A stretch of 33,730 nucleotides of DNA from Desulfuromonadaceae bacterium (GTDB taxonomy: Bacteria; Desulfobacterota; Desulfuromonadia; Geobacterales; Pseudopelobacteraceae), in the NCBI GenBank assembly GCA_028683435.1, contig JAQUIG010000030.1, positions 1 to 33,730 on the forward strand, written 5' to 3'. Shown in pieces: positions 9,626 through 17,149 of the stretch. The position numbers and the translations under genes are program-made. The stretch's first letter is position 1, and each line of letters begins with the position of its first letter. Below the pieces are notes generated by a model. It did not search any database. It worked only from the letters and a program-made list of their open reading frames with translations, and was not told the origin of the DNA.

Positions 9626-10293
9626 TTGACACCTCCTTCTGGTTGCTTTCCATTAAATTTATGATCCTCGTACTCTTCCAATGCATCGGTTGCGTCGACC
9701 ATCTCGTCATCCAGGCCATCAACATGGCTGTGGTCATGATGAGGGAGTTCGCCGGTGCGGGCGAAATTCCAGGCGACCTGCATAAAGCGGAAACACATCA
9801 GGGATGAGCCAAGCGGGATGGCGAGATAGACTATCCAGGTGGGCCATTCCAGGTCCGGAGTGGTCGGCCCTGGATAAAGGTCACCAAGAGCCATGCCAAA
9901 CTTGTTGAACACGGCGTAATGCATACCGTTTTCCCAGACAAAGCGTGCCCCCAGTGTAGCGATGATTCCGGTAAAGAACACACCACTGGAAAGGCCGAGC
10001 AACACTGAAATCTTGCGCCATTTTACAGGAAGGCGATTAATCAGGACATCCACCCCCACATGAATACCGGTACGCACACCGTAGGCAGCGCCGAACTTTG
10101 CCATCCAGACAAACATGTAGATACACAGTTCCTGTGCCCAGCCCATGTTGACGGTCAACAGCCAGTCCTGCAGGCCGGGGATTGGAAGCCCCGCTGCATA
10201 CCGGTGCACTACGGCCACAAAGATGATCAGCGTTGCCGCGCCGATAAGGAAGGTAATGATCCATTCCTCAAGATGGTCAAGGTATTTCATCAT
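9622..10293 (-). CDS. dctQ: TRAP transporter small permease (DctQ family)
   Basis: A 223-residue protein with four membrane segments, the small membrane subunit of the TRAP transporter. It has the DctQ features 'WAQELCIYMFVWMAKFGAAY' and 'GVRTGIHVGVDVLI'. AGGAG lies eight bases before the first of two adjacent ATG codons. After the last membrane helix the protein runs on for some 45 residues in a hydrophilic tail rich in His, Asp and Glu ('HHDHSHVDGLDDEM'). This makes it longer than most DctQ proteins (around 160-180 residues). What the tail does is unknown. The gene is separated from dctP by 166 bases with two hairpins, and its stop overlaps dctM. Confidence 0.94.
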   Translation of the reverse strand: MMKYLDHLEEWIITFLIGAATLIIFVAVVHRYAAGLPIPGLQDWLLTVNMGWAQELCIYMFVWMAKFGAAYGVRTGIHVGVDVLINRLPVKWRKISVLLGLSSGVFFTGIIATLGARFVWENGMHYAVFNKFGMALGDLYPGPTTPDLEWPTWIVYLAIPLGSSLMCFRFMQVAWNFARTGELPHHDHSHVDGLDDEMVDATDALEEYEDHKFNGKQPEGGVK

Positions 10294-10332
10294 GGGGATA
10301 TCTCCTGAAGTACAGATATTTTTAGTAAGTTA

Positions 10333-10371
10333 GAAATTATTTCTTGCGCTTTTTGGCAAGAAAATAATTTC
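10333..10371. repeat. AT-rich inverted repeat between dctP and dctQ
   Basis: Arms of 15-16 bases at 10333-10347 and 10356-10371 pair perfectly apart from one bulged base, around an eight-base loop. It lies in the dctP-dctQ gap, 40 bases upstream of the dctQ start. It lacks the GC-rich stem of a strong terminator. It could be an RNA-stability element or could shape translation of dctQ. Confidence 0.55.
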
Positions 10372-10406
10372 GTTAACGCACTTTCCAGTTTATCTGGGTT
10401 AGGTCG

Positions 10407-10437
10407 TTAAAAAGCCGCTGCGGAAGCCGCAGCGGCT
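10407..10437 (-). terminator. Intrinsic terminator or attenuator after dctP
   Basis: A perfect GC-rich stem of 10-11 base pairs (10413-10423 with 10427-10437) has a three-base loop. On the minus strand it is followed by a run of five to seven uridines (10407-10413 read in reverse). It begins 22 bases past the dctP stop and sits before dctQ. A terminator in this place would let the binding protein be made in excess over the membrane subunits, as is common for binding-protein-dependent transporters. Confidence 0.85.
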
Positions 10438-10459
10438 GGGGATCGGATACAGCCAAGTA

Positions 10460-11470
10460 TCAGGGTTTGTAGCCTGTTACAGCGTAAACTTCCTTGACCA
10501 TATTGGCACCGATACGGGCCATATTGTCCTTGTGGGCCTTGTCCATGGCCTTTTTCCAGGCAGCCTTTTCCTGTGCGGTCAGGATGATGATCTGTGATTT
10601 ACCGGATTTTTTAACAGCGGCCAAGGCATCATCGTTATCCTTCTTGGCAACGCTGTTGGCATAGACCGTAGCTTCTTTCATGGCATTTTCAAGGGTGGTT
10701 CGGATACCAGCGGGGAGTCCCATCCAGAACTTCTTGTTGACCAGTACCGCATAACCCAGATAGCCGTGGTTGGAAACTGTTACGTACTTTTGCACTTCAT
10801 GCATCTTCTGGGTGTAGAGGTTTGAAGGGGGGTTCTCGGTGCCGTCCACAACACCGGTCTGCAGGGCCTGATAGACTTCTGAGAAAGCCAGAACCTGCGG
10901 AATAGCGCCTACGGAACGCATCTGGGAATCAAGTACCTTGGAGGACTGGATCCGCATCTTCAGTCCACGCATATCTTCCGGTTTATGCAGCGGCTTGTTG
11001 GCACTCATGACTTTGAAACCGTTATCCCAGTAACCCAAACCCATCAGTCCTCTGGTTTCGAGGCTTTTGAGCAGTTTGGCACCTACCGGACCCTGAGTCA
11101 CTTTATGCAGTTCTGCATAATCATCAAAGATGAACGGCAGGTCAAATAGTTCAAATTCCTTCAGTCCCAACGGGGCAAACTTGGCAAGCGAAGGAGCCAG
11201 CATCTGAACGGAGCCCATCTGCAGCGCTTCCATCTCTTCTTTGTCCTTGAAGAGCTGACTGTTGGGATAGACTTCTACCTTGACAGCGCCCTTTGTGCGC
11301 TCTTCAACCAGCTTCTTGAAGTAGTTGGCAGCCTGCCCCTTGGGGGTTTCATTTGAAACGACGTGACTGAACTTGATTACAAGTGGTGCCGGAGCGGCGA
11401 GCGCGGTCATCGGGACTGCCAGAGCAGCGGCGGCGACAATCAGACTTTTGAGACATCGGTTCATTTTCAT
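10460..11470 (-). CDS. dctP: TRAP transporter substrate-binding protein (DctP family)
   Basis: A 336-residue periplasmic solute-binding protein. A Sec signal peptide is clear: basic start, hydrophobic core, and likely cleavage after 'MTALA' (about residue 25). The family core includes 'GAVKVEVYPNSQLFKDKEEMEALQ', broken here only for brevity, and 'LKMRIQSSKVL', whose R173 is the conserved arginine that holds the carboxylate of the ligand. This supports an organic-acid substrate. AGGAGG lies eight bases before the ATG. Upstream are a -24/-12 promoter and a palindromic site, so expression is probably sigma-54 dependent. Confidence 0.95.
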   Translation of the reverse strand: MKMNRCLKSLIVAAAALAVPMTALAAPAPLVIKFSHVVSNETPKGQAANYFKKLVEERTKGAVKVEVYPNSQLFKDKEEMEALQMGSVQMLAPSLAKFAPLGLKEFELFDLPFIFDDYAELHKVTQGPVGAKLLKSLETRGLMGLGYWDNGFKVMSANKPLHKPEDMRGLKMRIQSSKVLDSQMRSVGAIPQVLAFSEVYQALQTGVVDGTENPPSNLYTQKMHEVQKYVTVSNHGYLGYAVLVNKKFWMGLPAGIRTTLENAMKEATVYANSVAKKDNDDALAAVKKSGKSQIIILTAQEKAAWKKAMDKAHKDNMARIGANMVKEVYAVTGYKP

Positions 11471-11536
11471 GCGGTGTTCCTCCTGTGGGTTCTTGATAAA
11501 TTTCTTGTGTTAAGTGTAATACGTTTCTTTCACAAT

Positions 11537-11551
11537 GCAACTGTAGTGCCA
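11537..11551 (-). promoter_or_regulatory. Sigma-54 (-24/-12) promoter of dctP
   Basis: Read on the minus strand the site is TGGCAC-N5-TTGC, an exact match to the RpoN consensus with the right spacing. Transcription would start near 11526, leaving a leader of about 55 bases before dctP. Sigma-54 promoters need an AAA+ activator bound upstream; a matching palindrome lies at 11635-11677. Confidence 0.88.
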
Positions 11552-11634
11552 ATTTTAATTAAATCTGTAACGTTATGATATGCCGTTCTGTTTTATTATA
11601 TACGGCTGGTTTAACTCATACAGGCCGACTGTTA

Positions 11635-11677
11635 TGGCTAATAATGGCCAGTAATAGTGGCCATTATTAGCCACTAT
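11635..11677. promoter_or_regulatory. Nested palindromes, likely enhancer site for the dctP activator
   Basis: A perfect 16-base inverted repeat (11635-11650 with 11658-11673, seven-base loop) overlaps a second perfect 8-base one (11654-11661 with 11670-11677). The unit TGGCCA occurs twice, 13 bases apart. The block lies about 110-150 bases upstream of the predicted dctP start, the normal place for a sigma-54 activator to bind as two dimers. There is no uridine run beside it, which argues against a terminator for the upstream gene. Confidence 0.65.
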
Positions 11678-11729
11678 GGAGAAAATAAGGAAATGTTTTG
11701 TATCTGGAAAGGGTGGGGGAAAAAGAGTG

Positions 11730-12557
11730 CTACGGAGTAAAAAAACGATGGCTCATTTCTGTCAGCCCCAGAGAAACGAGCAGTTCATTCAGTCGCTCCG
11801 ACGGACGGCGGCGCGGCAGGTCTTTGTAGCTGGCAACTATCAGCTCGTTTTTCATCGAATGTTCCCACCCGACCAACTCTGTTACGTTGACATGGTAGCC
11901 ATGCGCTTCCAACTGCAGGCAGCGCAAAACATTGGTGACCAGGCTGCCAAATTCGCGTGTGTGCAGCGGATGCCGCCATAACTCGGAGATGCTGTTTGAA
12001 GCAAGCGATGCCGCTTTGTTTTTACGAAGAGCGGTGGCAACTTCAGCCTGGCAGCAGGGAACCAGCACGATGAAGCGGGCCTTTTTTGCGATGGCAAAAT
12101 GGATGGCATCATCTGTTGCAGTGTCACAGGCGTGCAGTGCAGTAACGATATCTACCGTTGCAGGAATCGCATTCGCATGTATCGACTCGGCTACGGAGAG
12201 ATTTAAAAAAGACATACCTGAAAATTGAAGCCGGACTGCAAGATCCCGTGATTTTTCGACCAGTTCATCACGTGTTTCGATGCCAAAGATATGGGAACCG
12301 CCGTTCTGCTCCTTGAAAAAGAGGTCATACAGGATGAAACCCAGGTACGATTTTCCCGCGCCGTGGTCGACCAGGGTAATAGCATCATGATCAAGTTGAA
12401 CCTCTTTCAGCAGCGGTTCGATGAATTGATACAGGTGGTTGACCTGTTTGAGTTTGCGTCTGCTGTCCTGATTCAACTTTCCGTCGCGGGTGAGAATATG
12501 CAGTTCTTTGAGCAGCTCGATCGATTGCCCCGGTTTGATTGCGTGTTTTTCCGGCAT
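11730..12557 (-). CDS. Class I SAM-dependent methyltransferase, Methyltransf_32-like
   Basis: A 275-residue soluble protein. Motif I for S-adenosylmethionine binding is seen as 'VDHGAGKSYLG' (residues 63-73), followed by 'FGIETRDELVEKS'. Further on are 'ALHACDTATDDAI' (about 140-152) and 'VLVPCCQ' (164-170). The combination of a LHACD block and a PCC block is typical of the Methyltransf_32 group, which also includes eukaryotic METTL25/GSTCD-like proteins. The substrate is not known, though RNA is a fair guess. GGGAGG lies nine bases before the start. It is the last of four closely spaced minus-strand genes; whether it shares a task with the signalling genes is unclear. Confidence 0.8.
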   Translation of the reverse strand: MPEKHAIKPGQSIELLKELHILTRDGKLNQDSRRKLKQVNHLYQFIEPLLKEVQLDHDAITLVDHGAGKSYLGFILYDLFFKEQNGGSHIFGIETRDELVEKSRDLAVRLQFSGMSFLNLSVAESIHANAIPATVDIVTALHACDTATDDAIHFAIAKKARFIVLVPCCQAEVATALRKNKAASLASNSISELWRHPLHTREFGSLVTNVLRCLQLEAHGYHVNVTELVGWEHSMKNELIVASYKDLPRRRPSERLNELLVSLGLTEMSHRFFTP

Positions 12558-12609
12558 TTTCTGTTGCCTCCCTGATGTTATACCATCCCTGACACACCGT
12601 ATAAGTGCC

Positions 12610-13998
12610 TTAACTTACCAATTCGTACTTATCCATTTTATAGCGGAGTGTGCCGCGGGGAATTTTTAGCATGGTCGCCGTCTGCAGTACGTTGCCCCGA
12701 TTCTTTTCCAATGCCTGGCGGATGATATTTTTTTCAAAGTTCATCACCGCGTCGTCCAATCCGGTATTTGTGGGGAGTTGTACCGTTTGGGCCTGCACTG
12801 GCACTGCTGATAAAGCACTGGCCGGAGCGACGATCTGGATTTCCTGGGGGAGATATTCCGGCAGCAGCGTCGGACCGTAGTGCATGATACAGATACGTTC
12901 AATGACATTTCTCAGTTCGCGGATGTTGCCCGGCCAGTTGTACTCCTCCATCAGCAGCGACGCTTCCGGCGACAGCGTCTTAAAATCCCGGCCAAAGGAG
13001 CGGCTGAAGGTGTCCAGAAAATAGGAGGCTATGATGCTGATATCCTCTCTCCGTTCCCTGAGCGGTGGGATATGAATCGGGAACACATTAATACGGTAAT
13101 ACAGGTCTTCGCGAAAAGAACCGGTAGAGATTTTATCGAGCAGATTGCGATTCGTTGCCGTAATTATCCGCACATCAATGTCGATATACTTGATCCCGCC
13201 GACACGGCGGATTACCCGCTCCTGGAGTACCCGGAGGAGTTTGGCCTGCATGGCCAGATCCATTTCGCCGATTTCATCAAGAAAAACCGTACCGCGGTGC
13301 GCCTCCTCGAATAGCCCTGTTTTCCTCCCTGTTGCACTGGTAAAGGAACCTTTTTCATGCCCGAAGAGTTCGCTTTCCAGTAATGCAGCTGGGATGGAAG
13401 CACAGTTGATCGGGACAAAAGCGGCATCATGACGATCGGACAGGTCGTGAATAGCCCGGGCAACCAGCTCCTTGCCGGTGCCGGATTCGCCGGTAATAAG
13501 AGCAGTTGAAGGGATGCGGGCGATTTCCCGGACCTGGTTGATCACCTCGAGAAAAGGCTTGCTCTTGCCGATCATTGGGGAACGCCCCGGCAGACAGTTG
13601 TCGGCCCGCTTGAGATTGCGGACTTCACGCTTCAGTGTCTGGGTTTGGAGCGCCAGCTTGACAATTACTCTTAGAGCGTCAGCTTTGAACGGTTTCTTCA
13701 TGTAATGGAAAGCACCCATCTTAAGAGCATTTACGGCGCTTTCCACCGATCCGAATCCGGTGATAATGATAATCAGCAATTCGGGATCGAGTTCTTTCAG
13801 AATCTTCAATACGTCGATGCCGTTTTCAGGGCCTAGATTCAGATCAAGGAGAGCCAGATCAATTTCACCGGAAGCGACCTGTTCACGCGCTTCAACGGTA
13901 TTGGAAGCCTGGCAGACCTGATATCCATCTTCCGTTAGTATCCGCGAAACGGTTTCCCGGATAAAAGCTTCATCATCTATAATAAGAATTTTTTCCAT
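12610..13998 (-). CDS. Sigma-54-dependent response regulator (NtrC family)
   Basis: A 462-residue protein with three domains. Residues 1-120 are a receiver with acidic D8/D9, the likely phosphorylation site D52 and the conserved lysine in 'YMKKPF'. The AAA+ domain (about 140-375) has Walker A 'GESGTGKE' (170-177) and Walker B 'TVFLDE' (237-242). The C-terminus is a Fis-type helix-turn-helix ending 'GTLRYKMDKYEL'. The loop that touches sigma-54, normally GAFTGA, reads GSFTSA (217-222): the key Phe and Thr are kept and two small residues differ. No histidine kinase is encoded in the window. It sits between a PilT gene and a methyltransferase gene, 32 and 52 bases away. It could activate the dctP promoter or genes linked to pili. 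Confidence 0.93.
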   Translation of the reverse strand: MEKILIIDDEAFIRETVSRILTEDGYQVCQASNTVEAREQVASGEIDLALLDLNLGPENGIDVLKILKELDPELLIIIITGFGSVESAVNALKMGAFHYMKKPFKADALRVIVKLALQTQTLKREVRNLKRADNCLPGRSPMIGKSKPFLEVINQVREIARIPSTALITGESGTGKELVARAIHDLSDRHDAAFVPINCASIPAALLESELFGHEKGSFTSATGRKTGLFEEAHRGTVFLDEIGEMDLAMQAKLLRVLQERVIRRVGGIKYIDIDVRIITATNRNLLDKISTGSFREDLYYRINVFPIHIPPLRERREDISIIASYFLDTFSRSFGRDFKTLSPEASLLMEEYNWPGNIRELRNVIERICIMHYGPTLLPEYLPQEIQIVAPASALSAVPVQAQTVQLPTNTGLDDAVMNFEKNIIRQALEKNRGNVLQTATMLKIPRGTLRYKMDKYELVS

Positions 13999-14030
13999 AG
14001 TAAGGTGTGCGCCTGTATTATTTCGGGGTC

Positions 14031-15101
14031 TCAGTTGTCGAACATCAGCTTACGTTCAAAATCCATTGAATGGGTCAGACGCTGGGCGTCATTCAGAGTG
14101 ACAAGGTCCTGACGATACAGCTGCAAAAGGTGCATGTCGAGTGTCTGCATATGATACTGGGATGCACCGTTTTCAATATGTTTTTCTATCTCATCCAGGC
14201 GACCTTCGCGAATGCAGGCCTGGATGGTTGTCGTTGCCCTCATGATCTCGACCGCCGGCAGTATATTTTCACCTGATTTATCCTTGATCAGGCGGATTGA
14301 AACCGTGGCAACAAGAATATCAGCCAAACGTTGACGCATTATTTCCTGGGCATCGGGGGGGAAGTGCCCGATTATCCTGTTGATGGTGGAGACAGCCCCC
14401 TGGGTGTGCAGGGTTGAAAGGACCAGATGCCCGGTTTCGGCTGCTTTTATGCAGGAATCAATGGTCTCCTTGTCGCGCATTTCTCCTACCATTATGACAT
14501 CCGGATCCATTCTGAGCGCCGCTTTCAGAGCCGAAGTGAAACTGTCGGTATCGATACCGATTTCACGTTGAATGATACAGCTTTTCTGGGATGTAAATAA
14601 GAATTCTATCGGATCTTCAATGGTTATAATGTTATAGCTAAAGTTTTCATTGAGGTGCCTCAGCATAGAGGCGAGCGTGGTTGACTTGCCGTTACCGGTC
14701 GGGCCGGTCACCAGAATCAGACCGTTGGGGACCTGGGCAATTTCTCCCAGAACCTGCGGCAGATTCAGTTCCTCAAAACTCCCGATGACCGGAGGGATCA
14801 CCCGCATGACGATGCCGAAATGCCCTTTCTGGCGGAAGATACTGACTCTGAAACGACCTCCGGTCGCCAGAGAGTATGAAGCATCACACTCTTTGAGGTC
14901 ATTGTTTACCTGGCGGCCATTATGAGACAGAACAGTTTCAGCGATAAACTGAGTGTCGGCCGGGGTCAGGTTGGGCAGTTTGGCGCGAACCAATTGGCCC
15001 CGTCCCCGAAAAAACGGCGGGTTATCTACCTCGAAATGAAGGTCAGAAACTTTTTTCTGAAATGCAATTTCCAGAATCTGATGCAGAACTTTACTGTCCA
15101 T
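14031..15101 (-). CDS. pilT: PilT-family type IV pilus retraction ATPase
   Basis: A 356-residue cytoplasmic secretion-type ATPase. Motifs in order are Walker A 'GPTGNGKST' (133-141), the Asp box 'IITIEDPIE' (158-166), Walker B 'DVIMVGEMRD' (201-210) and the His box 'GHLVLSTLHT' (224-233). The N-terminal 'SDLHFEVDNPPFFRGRGQL' is the PAS-like PilT domain. The length and the C-terminal 'CIREGRLDEIEKHIENG' fit PilT or PilU rather than the assembly ATPase PilB. The frame is open to 15122, but GGAGG sits just before the ATG at 15101 and gives the usual PilT start. No other pilus gene is nearby, so it is probably one of several paralogues; the exact role (PilT or PilU) is not decided. Confidence 0.93.
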   Translation of the reverse strand: MDSKVLHQILEIAFQKKVSDLHFEVDNPPFFRGRGQLVRAKLPNLTPADTQFIAETVLSHNGRQVNNDLKECDASYSLATGGRFRVSIFRQKGHFGIVMRVIPPVIGSFEELNLPQVLGEIAQVPNGLILVTGPTGNGKSTTLASMLRHLNENFSYNIITIEDPIEFLFTSQKSCIIQREIGIDTDSFTSALKAALRMDPDVIMVGEMRDKETIDSCIKAAETGHLVLSTLHTQGAVSTINRIIGHFPPDAQEIMRQRLADILVATVSIRLIKDKSGENILPAVEIMRATTTIQACIREGRLDEIEKHIENGASQYHMQTLDMHLLQLYRQDLVTLNDAQRLTHSMDFERKLMFDN

Positions 15102-15146
15102 CACCACCTCCGCTGATAACATGAATAGTGTAAAAGAGGTACTACA

Positions 15147-16901
15147 TCAGACCGTTTTTTCAATACTCTTCCTATACAGGGCATTGTCCAACATAGACCC
15201 GGCGTGTCCGGCAAGCGCTTCAAGAAGATTGGTTTGAGGCGGAGAAACCGGTTTGGGCCCGAAATCTGCATAAGTTACGGCGATAACCTTGCCGCGACTG
15301 ATCAGAGGAACCACCATGATCTTCGGGCTGCGCGGCGCTCCGATCTCCTTGTAGAAAAAGTTCATCAGTGCATCATCTCTCCGCTGCCCGTAATACAGGC
15401 GGCCATTTTCAACGACCTCCTGAAGAACTGAATGCCTCTCAAGCGGAATCCGGAACAGGAGCGGCGCTGTTACGCCATCTGATTTGGCAGTGATAACACC
15501 GATCGATTTTTCCGCGATCAATTCAGACTTTACAACGACAAGGGTCAGAACTCGTTCGAACTGGAGTGCCGCAAACTGGAGCATTACCAGCGCAATCTCC
15601 GGAGGTTCTGAAAGTGATTTCAGCTGGTTGAATGCCGTGATGAGATGCTGCCCGACTTGAGGGTCCGGCACCGGTAGAATCGATTTGAGGTATGAACCGA
15701 TTCCGGAAAGAAATGATATCATCTGCGGCACATATGACTCTTCATGACAGCGACTGCAGGGGCGGGGAATGATTGATCTCGCTCCCACTCCCAGCGCGTC
15801 CATGCTTATAGCGCGCCAGGTGTTGCCGCAGGCTGCAATCAGGACTGAAACCTGTGGGTAGGCGGAAACCTTCTGCTGCACAAGTTTCAAATAGTGCACA
15901 CCATCGTTATCATGTGGAATATCCATCACCAGAACCGGATGAAGATCCCTGCCAAGTGACTGTTCGATGACAATGTCCAGGCCGCTCTCTTCGTCTGCAG
16001 CAAAAATAAACAGATTCTCGTGTCTGCAGACCGCTGTTATTGTATGGGAAAGCAGTTTGTCCTGAGAAAGCAGGATAATTGCCGTAACCGGTGGTGCCGA
16101 ATCTGATGGTGCCGGGGTGGAGATACCGGTCAAAAAAGAGACAAGTTGTCCCTGCTGATCGACGGTTGTTTCAGGAAGTGCACGTGTAACCGCCTGCAGA
16201 TGTTCATCAGCCGGATCATGCTCTTTCAGGCCGATGAAAACATCCGGAATTTTCCGGGTGATTGTGTCGAGTGCATCAAGACCGAGCAGATCGGCCGTTA
16301 TTTCCGGTATGCCGGAGTAAAACTCTACAGTCTCCATGTCGCTGCTGTTTTCTTCGCTAAAGAATACCTTGCTCAATGTCCCGTCACGCATCTTCTCATC
16401 ATAAATACGGAGTGAATCCATCAAGATTGCCTGTGCGTTCAGCAGAATTTCCTGATTAAGTTTTTCCGGGAAATAGCGATATTCATCTGAAACATATTTT
16501 TTAGAGACATCAAGCGAAAATGTACCGGTTACCCACGTCAAAACCTCTACAATTGTCATTTCGATCAGCGTTTCGAGCCCCTTGAAGGCCGTCTCCTTGT
16601 CAATAGTGCCCTGTTCGATCAAGGTGGCAATCAGCGGTTTGCGATTACCACCGGCCTCTTTTTGCTCCAACAGTGCCTGGTTGAGTTGCCCAGGGGTAAT
16701 GGCATTCATGTCAACCAGTACTTTGCCGATGCGGACGCTGTTGTTTAAGTGATTCGCACTGACAAAAAAACCCTCGTGAAAAACAAGCTGGCTCTCCCCA
16801 CTGGGACATTTTAAATATAAGACACCGGTTTTACCGGTCATATGTAGCAGTTGAATAACATCGACCAGCGGAAAATGCTCAAGGTCACCGTTGAATGACA
16901 T
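15147..16901 (-). CDS. PATAN (DUF4388) signalling protein with receiver-like and GAF regions
   Basis: A 584-residue soluble protein. Residues 1-55 ('MSFNGDLEHFPLVDVIQLLH', then 'KTGVLYL') are the start of a PATAN/DUF4388 domain. Residues 56-135 resemble the N-terminal domain of GspE/PilB ATPases ('IGKVLVDMNAITPGQLNQAL'). About 272-405 look like a receiver fold, with 'HPVLVMDIPHD' where the phosphorylated Asp would be (D327). About 412-575 look like a GAF domain. A cysteine motif 'CSRCH' (382-386) may bind zinc. PATAN proteins are linked to pilus-based motility and signalling in delta-proteobacteria and cyanobacteria, and the next gene is a PilT ATPase. GAGGG lies six bases before the ATG. It heads the four-gene cluster. 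Confidence 0.8.
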   Translation of the reverse strand: MSFNGDLEHFPLVDVIQLLHMTGKTGVLYLKCPSGESQLVFHEGFFVSANHLNNSVRIGKVLVDMNAITPGQLNQALLEQKEAGGNRKPLIATLIEQGTIDKETAFKGLETLIEMTIVEVLTWVTGTFSLDVSKKYVSDEYRYFPEKLNQEILLNAQAILMDSLRIYDEKMRDGTLSKVFFSEENSSDMETVEFYSGIPEITADLLGLDALDTITRKIPDVFIGLKEHDPADEHLQAVTRALPETTVDQQGQLVSFLTGISTPAPSDSAPPVTAIILLSQDKLLSHTITAVCRHENLFIFAADEESGLDIVIEQSLGRDLHPVLVMDIPHDNDGVHYLKLVQQKVSAYPQVSVLIAACGNTWRAISMDALGVGARSIIPRPCSRCHEESYVPQMISFLSGIGSYLKSILPVPDPQVGQHLITAFNQLKSLSEPPEIALVMLQFAALQFERVLTLVVVKSELIAEKSIGVITAKSDGVTAPLLFRIPLERHSVLQEVVENGRLYYGQRRDDALMNFFYKEIGAPRSPKIMVVPLISRGKVIAVTYADFGPKPVSPPQTNLLEALAGHAGSMLDNALYRKSIEKTV

Positions 16902-17149
16902 ACAGAACCCTCTTTAGTAAGTAAAAGTTATTGCTACAGTTTTTATCGAAGAAATTATTTTAGAAACGTGCTTATCAAGTCCACATGGCTGCGAATCGGG
17001 AACAGGCGGCACTATACCGTAATTTATTTTTATTTTGTTGCAGATTGTTTAGAATTTCACGCGATTTGGGACGATATAGATGCATTACCATGAGAAGCAT
17101 ATCGATTCAATCAGCTTGTATTGAATAAAGGTATCTGGTACCTTTAGAC
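16902..17149. other. Intergenic region upstream of the PATAN gene
   Basis: An AT-rich gap between the divergent PATAN gene and the doubtful ORF at 17150. It should hold the promoter of the four-gene minus-strand cluster. I looked for a -24/-12 site on the minus strand and found none with correct spacing, and saw no convincing -35/-10 pair. No hairpin terminator is seen. Confidence 0.4.

Noticed and set aside
11635-11677. Terminator for the methyltransferase gene
   Set aside because: The palindromes have no uridine tract on the minus strand, and their spacing from the dctP sigma-54 promoter fits an enhancer better.
15744-15758. A CxxCH motif (CSRCH) that could mark a c-type cytochrome
   Set aside because: It lies in the middle of a soluble PATAN/GAF protein without a signal peptide, so it would not meet the cytochrome c maturation machinery. 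Zinc binding or chance is more likely.
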